From assembly GCA_934358405.1 (NCBI GenBank), contig CAKRKL010000092.1, positions 1-7,618 of the forward strand: 7,618 nt of DNA, in the 5' to 3' direction. Within the stretch, counting starts at the first letter, position 1; the number at the start of each line of letters is the position of its first letter. The position numbers were made by a program, and so were the translations under genes. The notes beneath the pieces are model-generated. The model was not told where the DNA came from and searched no databases. It saw only the letters and a list, made by a program, of their open reading frames with translations. The DNA comes from an uncultured Blautia sp. (GTDB taxonomy: Bacteria; Bacillota; Clostridia; Lachnospirales; Lachnospiraceae). Positions 1 to 5,747 of this stretch are shown one piece after another.

Positions 1-52
1 TCATGCTGAGTGTTGCTGCTGCGAGTGCCATAACTGCTAATTTCTTTTTCAT
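1..52 (-). CDS. N-terminus of an exported protein, probably a sugar ABC transporter binding protein (3' part outside window)
   Basis: Only 17 codons are visible, reading MKKKLAVMALAAATLSM. This is a classic signal peptide start: three lysines followed by an alanine- and leucine-rich hydrophobic core. The cleavage site or lipobox lies beyond the edge. The start is supported by AGAGAGGAA (minus strand, 69-61) ending 8 nt before the ATG. The gene is divergent from an AraR-like sugar regulator and close to a YtfQ-type sugar-sensing operon. I infer that it encodes the transport binding protein of a sugar ABC importer, the usual target of such sensors, but the mature protein is not seen. It could be another exported protein, such as a glycosidase. 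The CDS call is fairly secure; the function is a guess from context. Confidence 0.65.
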   Translation of the reverse strand, partial: MKKKLAVMALAAATLSM

Positions 53-106
53 AGTGTTTGTTCCTCTCTTTCTTTTTTGAAGGTTCTACGTTTTCTTGAT
101 GTCTAT

Positions 107-135
107 AATTTAGCGAAAATCAATATAAAATTCAA
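107..135 (-). promoter_or_regulatory. Candidate sigma-A promoter for the leftward exported-protein gene
   Basis: On the minus strand TTGAAT (135-130) and TAAATT (112-107) are separated by exactly 17 bp, each matching 4 to 5 of 6 consensus bases. A start near position 100 would give a leader of about 48 nt carrying the AGAGAGGAA ribosome binding site. The -35 overlaps an 8-bp palindrome CAATATTG (133-140). The region is very AT-rich, so chance matches are common and the call is tentative. Confidence 0.4.
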
Positions 136-175
136 TATTGCGTTTCGTATTTTTAGAAGTTTCATCAGTTTATCC

Positions 176-217
176 AATACAGATTTTATTTTTTATTAGT
201 GAAATAAATACAGATTT
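176..217. repeat. Direct repeat AATACAGATTT x2 with 31-bp period
   Basis: AATACAGATTT occurs at 176-186 and again at 207-217, identical over 11 bp and offset by 31 bp, close to three helical turns. Both copies lie upstream of the leftward promoter candidate, about 75 to 120 bp before its likely start. Same-face direct repeats are typical of AraC-type and dimeric regulators, so these are candidate sites for the AraR-like protein or the YesN-type regulator encoded nearby. Direct repeats of AraC-family proteins usually recur at about 21 bp, so a 31-bp step could equally mean two separate operators. Confidence 0.5.
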
Positions 218-227
218 GTATTATAAT
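199..227 (+). promoter_or_regulatory. Candidate rightward promoter with perfect TATAAT -10
   Basis: The plus strand has TATAAT at 222-227, a perfect -10, preceded at 17 bp by GTGAAA (199-204), a weak -35 with 4 of 6 matches. The spacer is almost filled by the palindrome at 207-222, as in a repressor-controlled promoter. Transcription starting near 234 would give the AraR-like gene a leader of about 300 nt, which is long. A nearer alternative is listed at 423-451. Confidence 0.35.
207..222. promoter_or_regulatory. 16-bp palindrome AATACA-GATT-TGTATT, candidate operator
   Basis: The arms AATACA (207-212) and TGTATT (217-222) are perfect reverse complements around a 4-bp centre. The 16-bp size equals that of Bacillus subtilis AraR operators, and the same TGTA/TACA elements occur, but in the reverse order to the published B. 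subtilis consensus. Its position between the -35 and -10 of a rightward promoter candidate suits autorepression by the AraR-like protein. Assignment to a particular regulator is inference. Confidence 0.45.
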
Positions 228-422
228 GATTCTTAGCCTGTAAAAAGTGAATTTTTTTACGAATTACATGAAAAAAAGTTTGTTTTCTTAAGATATCCCT
301 GAAATATTCCTCTTTTTTCCATATTTTTCGCTATGACAAATTGTCTAATAACAGATAAAAGGGTTTATGAGCTCGAAAAGAAAGTAAGATTTTCTTTGGT
401 AAAAAAACAGGAAAATTTCTAT

Positions 423-451
423 TTGCAATTTTTTACAGTAGGAAAAATTAT
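423..451 (+). promoter_or_regulatory. Candidate proximal promoter for the AraR-like gene
   Basis: TTGCAA (423-428) and AATTAT (446-451) lie 17 bp apart, each matching 4 of 6 sigma-A consensus bases. A start near 458 would give a leader of about 75 nt ending in the strong AGGAGG at 521-526. The leader length is more usual than that from the 199-227 candidate, but the hexamers are weaker. Confidence 0.3.
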
Positions 452-534
452 GAGATTTTTTTAACCTAGTAAATAATTTATCACTTATAAGAACGCAGAG
501 GAAAAAGAACATATTTATTCAGGAGGAAAACTCT

Positions 535-1644
535 ATGGCAATCAAATATAAATGGCTCACAGAACAGCTAAGACAAATGATTCAGGAATATATTCAAAAT
601 GGACTTAACAAACTGCCCTCAGAGCAGGAATTATGTTTCAGATACCATGTCAGCCGCCAAACGGTTCGGGCCGCACTGGCAGTTCTTGAGAATTCGCAGG
701 AAATCTATCGGATAAAAGGCAGCGGAGCTTATATTACCGGACTTTCCGCCCAAGTTTCTCGTAATGTAGTCGGAATCCTGATTCCAGATGAACAGCAATA
801 CCAGTATCCGGCTTTTATAAGCCAGCTTCGTACAGCTCTGGCAACACATAGTTTTACCTGCAAGATTTTTCCCACTTTCGGTCATCAGGATCAGGAAAGG
901 CAGATTCTCCGGTTTCTCCTAAAAAATCCCCTTCGGGCTATTCTTGTCGAGCCTGTAAAAAGTGCCCTTCCCACACTGAACACAGAACTTTACCAACAGC
1001 TTCTCCAAAAGGGAACAGCTATTTTTTTTCTTGGCTGTACCTACCCTGAACTGTCTCAGCTTCCGGTTCTTTATACAAATCATACTTATGGAGCCCATCT
1101 TCTGGTGCACGAGCTTACGGACAAAGGTCACACTTCCATTGCAGGCATATTCCAAATGGATGATCTTCGTGGGCATATGCGCTGTCAAGGCTTTCTGAAC
1201 GCTATGCAAAATCAAAGGCTAACCGTTCCGGACAGAAACATTGGCTGGTTCACAACAGAGGATCTGGACAATTTTCGCCGTAATCGAAATATTAATTTTC
1301 TGAAAAATTTTCTGGAAAATCTTACTGCTGACTGCACTGCCATAGTCTGTGAGAATGATTTTATTGCCTGGCTGTTATGGGAAAAGCTTTCTCTTTCTTC
1401 TTTCAAACCCTTTATAGAACCAAAGACCTCTGGTTCCATATCAGAAATGGCCCTGGCTGCATTTAATACAAGCTACATTACCTCTTCCGGGCTTTTGCGT
1501 GTAACCACATTATCCTACTCTGCTCATGAGCCGGCTTACATGGCAGCCCGGATGATTTCAGACAAATTAAAAGGACTTCCTGTATCTTCACAGGAAGTCC
1601 CGCTTCAGCTGATACCGTCCAGAACATCTTCGCATGCACTTTAA
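535..1644 (+). CDS. AraR-like transcriptional repressor, GntR winged helix plus LacI/GalR-type sugar-binding domain
   Basis: The product has 369 residues, close to Bacillus subtilis AraR (about 362). Residues 1-70 form a GntR winged helix: LPSEQELCFRYHVSRQTVRAAL (27-48) is the recognition region and YRIKGSGAYI (58-67) the wing. Residues 76-365 resemble a periplasmic-binding-protein effector domain, beginning VVGILIPDE and closing with LRVTTLSY, AARMISDKLKG and the terminal LIPSRTSS typical of the LacI/GalR class. At the usual GFD motif it reads AAFN (308-311). The ATG follows AGGAGG (521-526) at 8 nt. The family is cytoplasmic and releases DNA on binding a sugar, L-arabinose for AraR. The ligand here is not provable, and the neighbouring YtfQ-like sensor suggests arabinose or galactofuranose-related sugars. 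Targets are probably its own promoter and the divergent gene. It converges on the sensor operon, whose terminator lies in its 3' end. Confidence 0.88.
   Translation: MAIKYKWLTEQLRQMIQEYIQNGLNKLPSEQELCFRYHVSRQTVRAALAVLENSQEIYRIKGSGAYITGLSAQVSRNVVGILIPDEQQYQYPAFISQLRTALATHSFTCKIFPTFGHQDQERQILRFLLKNPLRAILVEPVKSALPTLNTELYQQLLQKGTAIFFLGCTYPELSQLPVLYTNHTYGAHLLVHELTDKGHTSIAGIFQMDDLRGHMRCQGFLNAMQNQRLTVPDRNIGWFTTEDLDNFRRNRNINFLKNFLENLTADCTAIVCENDFIAWLLWEKLSLSSFKPFIEPKTSGSISEMALAAFNTSYITSSGLLRVTTLSYSAHEPAYMAARMISDKLKGLPVSSQEVPLQLIPSRTSSHAL
1563..1600 (-). terminator. Intrinsic terminator of the leftward sensor operon, embedded in the 3' end of the AraR-like gene
   Basis: Read on the minus strand, GGACTTCCTGT (1600-1590) and ACAGGAAGTCC (1583-1573) form a perfect 11-bp stem with a 6-nt GAAGAT loop, followed at once by TTTTAATTTG (1572-1563). 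The stem begins about 57 nt after the stop codon of the response regulator gene. On the plus strand no T-run follows the hairpin, so termination should act only on leftward transcripts. The bases also encode about nine codons of the AraR-like protein (GLPVSSQEV). Confidence 0.8.
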
Positions 1645-1657
1645 ACGCATAACTTTA

Positions 1658-3262
1658 TTATGTGCAGCTCTTGCTTCTGTACTCTCTTGGACTGCAGCCT
1701 GTATTTTTTTTAAACACATAACTGAAATAATGAGGGTCTTTATATCCCACCTCCTGCGCAATCTCACCGGATGACTTATCCGTTTCGCGCAGGAGCTTCT
1801 TTGCACGCTCCATTCTTTTTCCTGTTATATACTCCACAAAAGTCTTCTGCATCTTCTGACTAAAAATTGCACTGAAATAATTTGCACTCATATTTACAGC
1901 AGATGCAGCCTCATTCAAGGAAATACTTTCCTTACAGCAATTCGCATCTATATAGTCCAGAGCCTTCCTTATAGCGTCCGTTCCCTGCGATTCACTTCTT
2001 TGATCTCGAATATGAATTGCAGCCTGAAGCATGTTCACACAATACTTAGCCACCTCAGCTGTCTTTATACTTGTTTCCTTATATTTTATATCAATGCAAT
2101 CTGTATAAGCTTCCTTGGGTACACCAAGAGCTTCCAGATACATCATTGCAGTAAAACGCACATGAAGCACCATATAATCCCGAAACATTCTGGATTCCAG
2201 TGCTTTACTCATTCCTCCTAAATATCCCTGGACAAACTCCTGTATCTCGCAGCAATTTCCCTTCATGAGAAAATCTTTTATGATTTCCGGATTCAACTGA
2301 GAAGAATCCACTCCATTCAACTGATTTTCCTCTTGTGAGTTTACATAATTCTCCAATGTTTTCTCTGTAAGTACATGGATCCCCGGTACCATAAAGCGAT
2401 ATGCAAAATAATGGTTTACACTCTGATAGCACTGAGGAAGCAGACTTAAACGCTCCACTGGTTTGCCCACTGCCACATACCATTCCAATAGCTCTCCATC
2501 ACTGCAAATCCGCTCAATATAATCAATGCAATTTCCTGCCAGTTCTTCAAGCTGAGACATTTCTCCTTTTATAAGGACACCATAGCTATTTACATTCCAT
2601 CGGAAAAGCAGATATTGGGGATATCGTAAAAAATAATGCAGCACTTCATTCTGCTTGCGTAAAAAACCTTCTATCTTATCCTTATTTTGTTCCTGTAAAT
2701 ACAAAAATAAAAGATTATAGCCTGCTGCTGTAAGCTCAATAGACTGTCTGGCTGCTTCATCGTAAATCTCTTTGACTGAAAGCTCTCCTTCCAGAATTTT
2801 TTCCATAAAGCGTCGTCTGGAAAACTGCTCATACTCCTGAATCTCATTCTGAAACTGGATACGATAATCCTCCTGCTCCTGATCCTGTTCAATTTTATCC
2901 TTTAATTCAAGAAGAACTGTTTTCAGCTTCATTCGGGTGACAGGCTTAAGAAGATATTGTTCCACTCCTACCTCAATAGCCTGCCTCGCATATTCAAAAT
3001 CATCATATCCACTGACAATAATAATTTTCATCCGTGGAAATTCCTTACTTACAATTTTGCTAAGGGAAAGTCCATCCATAAAAGGCATTTTAATATCCGT
3101 AATCAACACATCCGGCCTTGTTTTCCGGATCAAAGGGAGTGCCATTTCCCCATCAGCAGCCTCTCCTACAAAGCGATACCCAAATTGATCCCAGGGAATT
3201 CGATCACGCAAGCCTTCCCTAATCACTGTTTCATCCTCAACCAGAAATACTTTCAGCAGCAT
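1658..3262 (-). CDS. YesN-type response regulator, REC domain plus AraC-family DNA-binding domain
   Basis: The chosen start gives 534 residues. The receiver domain (about 1-125) has the acidic pair E9/D10, phosphoacceptor D56 in ITDIKMP, S84 in IVSGYDDFEYARQA, and K106-P107. These are the complete phosphorylation set and the usual YesN signature. Residues 125-425 are a long helical linker without a recognised motif. Residues 428-530 form the AraC double helix-turn-helix: SLNEAASAVNMSANYFSAIF, then GEIAQEVGYKDPHYFSYVFK and SPREYR. The start at 3262 is preferred over ATGs at 3310 and 3280 because GGGGGAG (3276-3270) sits 7 nt before it and the REC fold begins there. It overlaps the end of the binding-protein gene by 26 nt, implying translational coupling. 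It should be phosphorylated by the kinase of the same operon and activate sugar-uptake genes, most plausibly the divergent gene at the left edge. Targets are inferred. Confidence 0.93.
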   Translation of the reverse strand: MLLKVFLVEDETVIREGLRDRIPWDQFGYRFVGEAADGEMALPLIRKTRPDVLITDIKMPFMDGLSLSKIVSKEFPRMKIIIVSGYDDFEYARQAIEVGVEQYLLKPVTRMKLKTVLLELKDKIEQDQEQEDYRIQFQNEIQEYEQFSRRRFMEKILEGELSVKEIYDEAARQSIELTAAGYNLLFLYLQEQNKDKIEGFLRKQNEVLHYFLRYPQYLLFRWNVNSYGVLIKGEMSQLEELAGNCIDYIERICSDGELLEWYVAVGKPVERLSLLPQCYQSVNHYFAYRFMVPGIHVLTEKTLENYVNSQEENQLNGVDSSQLNPEIIKDFLMKGNCCEIQEFVQGYLGGMSKALESRMFRDYMVLHVRFTAMMYLEALGVPKEAYTDCIDIKYKETSIKTAEVAKYCVNMLQAAIHIRDQRSESQGTDAIRKALDYIDANCCKESISLNEAASAVNMSANYFSAIFSQKMQKTFVEYITGKRMERAKKLLRETDKSSGEIAQEVGYKDPHYFSYVFKKNTGCSPREYRSKSCT

Positions 3263-4268
3263 TCTTTTTCTCCCCCACATTTTTCTGCGTATATACCTGT
3301 TCCGGCACATAATACGCTTTTTCTACTTCTTTTCCGGCTTCCATATCCTGAATGACCTGTTCCACATATTTTCCCTGATCTGGGTTGCACTGAACATCAA
3401 TATTGATTTCTCCATTTCTCACCAGCTCCACTCCGGCATCTACTGCATCAAAAGAAATCACTGTTATATCACCGTTGATTCCTGTTGTTTTGCCAGTTGC
3501 ATGAATTGCTTCAAGTGCTCCAAAGGTCATATCATCATTTTGGGAAACTACCACATCAATATTATCATATTTTTCCAGCAAACGAGCCATCTCTTCTTTG
3601 CCTTTGGCTGTAGTAAATTCTCCATCTACCTGTTCCAGAACATTCCAGTTATTCTGTATCTTTACAATTTCATTGAAGCCTCTGGTTCTTCCAATTGTAG
3701 CAGTTGCTCCTTTTGTTCCCTGCAGCACTACAATATTTATTTCATTCTGAGTTTTCCCCTGTTCTTCCAGATACTCTTCCAGCCAGCAGCCTGCATCCTG
3801 ACCTTCCCGGACAAAATCAGAACCAATCCAGGTAGTATAAAGTGAATTATCTTCTACTTCCACAGTACGGTCCATGAGAATTACCGGAATTCCTGCATCT
3901 TTTGCTTCCTGAAGCACCGTGTCCCATCCTGTTTCTTCAATGGGCGATAATACAATATAATCTACCTGCTGAGAAATAAAGCTTCTAATTGCCTTAATCT
4001 GATTTGCCTGCTTCTGTCTTGCATTATCAAAAATCAGCAAATATCCATTGGCTCTGGTAAAAGCATTATGAATTGACTGTGTGTGCGCTGTCCGCCATAC
4101 AGATTCACTTCCCACCTGTGAAACTCCCACCACAATCAGATTATCATCCTCCGCAGAATTTTCCTGAATATTCCCGGTTTCGAAAGGACTTCCCAAAAGA
4201 ACCAATGCTATCAGAACAAATAAAATCGGTGCCACTGCCCATATATTCTTTTTTATAAGCTGCTTCAT
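3237..4268 (-). CDS. Membrane-anchored YtfQ-like sugar-binding protein, probable sensor subunit of a three-component system
   Basis: The product has 343 residues. A basic start (KQLIKK) precedes one hydrophobic segment (about 10-27). There is no lipobox cysteine and no clear AxA cleavage site, so it is probably held by an uncleaved anchor. Residues 44-325 form a Peripla_BP_4 type I binding fold. The stretches VGVSQVGSESVWR (47-59), RQKQANQIKAIRSF (84-97), TGWDTVLQEAKDAGIPVILMD, LQGTKGATATIGRTRGF (182-198) and QNDDMTFGALEAI closely follow the galactofuranose-binding protein YtfQ of Escherichia coli as I recall it. The ATG overlaps the kinase stop as ATGA, with GGGAGGA (4284-4278) upstream. No permease or ATPase gene is linked in this operon. 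With its place between kinase and regulator, this suggests that it presents ligand to the kinase, like XylFII, rather than feeding a transporter. The ligand is probably a furanose such as galactofuranose, or arabinose or galactose, by homology only. Confidence 0.9.
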   Translation of the reverse strand: MKQLIKKNIWAVAPILFVLIALVLLGSPFETGNIQENSAEDDNLIVVGVSQVGSESVWRTAHTQSIHNAFTRANGYLLIFDNARQKQANQIKAIRSFISQQVDYIVLSPIEETGWDTVLQEAKDAGIPVILMDRTVEVEDNSLYTTWIGSDFVREGQDAGCWLEEYLEEQGKTQNEINIVVLQGTKGATATIGRTRGFNEIVKIQNNWNVLEQVDGEFTTAKGKEEMARLLEKYDNIDVVVSQNDDMTFGALEAIHATGKTTGINGDITVISFDAVDAGVELVRNGEINIDVQCNPDQGKYVEQVIQDMEAGKEVEKAYYVPEQVYTQKNVGEKKNAAESISG

Positions 4269-5743
4269 AATGCTGTATCCTCCCGTTGATTTCCAGCGAC
4301 AGTGTTCCCCTTCGGAGCCTCCAGAATTGCAGGAATCACAATCTCAACTGTAGTTCCTTCTCCCTTCACAGATTTAATATTCATCCCATATTCGTATCCG
4401 AAATACATATGGATACGTTCATTCACATTCGCCAGCCCAAAACCTTTTTCCGTTTCCTGACACGGTTTTTCAATTTCTCTGCGAAGCTGAGCAAGCTCTT
4501 CTTCATTCATTCCCACGCCGTCATCACGAACAGTCAGACGAATAATTTCCCCTTCCTTTTCTCCGTGGATATGAATACAGCCTTTTGCACGCTTATACTT
4601 AATTCCATGATAAAGGGCATTCTCCACTACCGGCTGCAAGGTTAGCTTAAGAATCTGATACTTGTAAATAATCTGATCCAGTTGAATATCATATTCCAGA
4701 ATATCCCGATAACGCATCTCCTGAATCTGCAGATAGCTGCTGATATGTTTCTCTTCTTCCTGAATAGAAATGAATTCCTTTCCCTTGCTAAGGATCTCAC
4801 GAAAAAAATCAGATAAGGTAACAACCATTGTCACTGCCTCATCCTGCTCGTTAGATTCTATCAGCCACACAATAGTATCAAGCGTATTATAAAGAAAATG
4901 CGGCTGAATCTGTTCCTGAAGAAGGCGTAGGTCTGCTTTTCGCATTTTACGCTCGTCTTCCTTAACCTTATCAATCAAAGACTGCATATTTCCTGCCATT
5001 TTATTAAAGCTTACTGCAAGCTCCGCTATCTCATCGTCAGACTCTGCCTGGGCTCTGACGTCAAAATCCCCTTGAGCAATTTTTTCCGTAGCTAAAATCA
5101 GCTGACGAATCGGTTGCATAATTCCGGAAACAATCATAACCGCACTCACGGCAGCTACAATAATAAGTCCCCCGATTAAAATACTGCACACCACCATAAA
5201 TCGTCTGATTTGCTTTTGCAATGTATCTGTAACCTTCTCCATATAACGCGTCTGATAATAGATATAATACTGAATATCATCCTGAATCAACGCTGTAAGA
5301 ATATAGATATTATTATCCAGCTTCTCAATATTTTCACTATATCTGCCTCCAGCTACAGTACTTTCTACAATATCATCCACTCTTTTTTCCAGGCTGTTAA
5401 TATTGCGCAGAAGACTCTCCAGCCATAGCTTGCTTTCTGATTCCGTAGTGATTGCAGTAAGTCTGGTAAATTCACTGCGTAGCTCTTCAATCAAGGTATA
5501 AGGATTTTTAAGGCTTTTGTCTGCCTCAATATTTTCCATTGTCACATAGCCAACTACCAGCTTATAGAGACTTTCGTCCATCTCTTCTTTAAAATTCAGA
5601 TTATAGTTATTGGCAACTGTCATGTTGCTTACAATTTCTGAATAAGTATTGCTATAACTTGCCATAGATGCAAGCAAATACATTGCAAGTAGAATAAACG
5701 GCAGTGTCACCACTGCCGCCAATGTAAGAATCTTCTTTTTCAT
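4265..5743 (-). CDS. YesM/LytS-type sensor histidine kinase with HAMP domain
   Basis: The product has 492 residues. TM1 spans about 5-26, an extracytoplasmic helical segment 30-181, TM2 about 182-206, HAMP about 207-260 (MQPIRQL to the DDEIAELAVSFNKM stretch), and the His_kinase (PF06580) domain follows. The phosphoacceptor is H282 in QIQPHFLYN. The ATPase domain shows the N box VVENALYHG (N375), the G1 box DDGVGM (407-412), GFGLANVNERI (434-444) and G2 GEGTT. All catalytic elements look intact. The outer segment is only about 150 residues and predicted helical, with no dCache-like or other ligand pocket that I recognise. This fits a kinase that reads an anchored binding protein, as in XylFII-LytS. 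The start follows the upstream stop by 4 nt, with GGAGAG (5757-5752) inside the upstream gene. The stop overlaps the next start (ATGA). The expected partner is the YesN-type regulator. Confidence 0.94.
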   Translation of the reverse strand: MKKKILTLAAVVTLPFILLAMYLLASMASYSNTYSEIVSNMTVANNYNLNFKEEMDESLYKLVVGYVTMENIEADKSLKNPYTLIEELRSEFTRLTAITTESESKLWLESLLRNINSLEKRVDDIVESTVAGGRYSENIEKLDNNIYILTALIQDDIQYYIYYQTRYMEKVTDTLQKQIRRFMVVCSILIGGLIIVAAVSAVMIVSGIMQPIRQLILATEKIAQGDFDVRAQAESDDEIAELAVSFNKMAGNMQSLIDKVKEDERKMRKADLRLLQEQIQPHFLYNTLDTIVWLIESNEQDEAVTMVVTLSDFFREILSKGKEFISIQEEEKHISSYLQIQEMRYRDILEYDIQLDQIIYKYQILKLTLQPVVENALYHGIKYKRAKGCIHIHGEKEGEIIRLTVRDDGVGMNEEELAQLRREIEKPCQETEKGFGLANVNERIHMYFGYEYGMNIKSVKGEGTTVEIVIPAILEAPKGNTVAGNQREDTAL

Positions 5744-5747
5744 ATGG

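Larger units (their letters stand above)
53..534. promoter_or_regulatory. AT-rich divergent intergenic control region (482 bp)
   Basis: This region separates the leftward exported-protein gene from the rightward AraR-like gene and has no convincing coding potential. It contains many A and T runs. Noted elements are a leftward promoter candidate (107-135), rightward promoter candidates (199-227 and 423-451), the repeat and palindrome at 176-222, a small inverted repeat GACAA-A-TTGTC at 335-345, and a weak A/T hairpin with 7-bp arms AAAGAAA/TTTCTTT at 377-397. No cre box with a good match to the CcpA consensus was found by eye. The length is more than two simple promoters need, which fits binding by both the AraR-like repressor and the YesN-type regulator. 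Confidence 0.6.

Noticed and set aside
80..160. Possible CcpA cre sites around the CG dinucleotides in the intergenic region
   Set aside because: Each candidate misses several fixed positions of the TGNAANCGNWWNCA consensus.
333..464. 43-codon plus-strand reading frame (MTNCLITDKRVYELEKK...) in the intergenic region
   Set aside because: There is no Shine-Dalgarno sequence before the ATG, the composition simply reflects AT-rich DNA, and a candidate promoter lies inside it.
1675..1715. T-run (TATTTTTTTTAA) after the AraR-like gene as a rightward terminator
   Set aside because: No clean stem-loop lies directly before the T-run; the bases encode the KKNTG segment of the response regulator.
3263..3310. 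Upstream ATGs (3310 and 3280) as the start of the response regulator
   Set aside because: The extra basic residues precede the REC fold, and the only good ribosome binding site (3276-3270) lies downstream of both ATGs.
2957..3355. 132-codon plus-strand frame opposite the response regulator start
   Set aside because: It is antisense to well-supported REC and binding-protein coding sequence, has no ribosome binding site and no recognisable domain.
3501..4645. Plus-strand frames of 114 and 119 codons opposite the binding protein and kinase
   Set aside because: They are shadows of conserved genes on the minus strand, with low-complexity Phe/Ser/His-rich translations.
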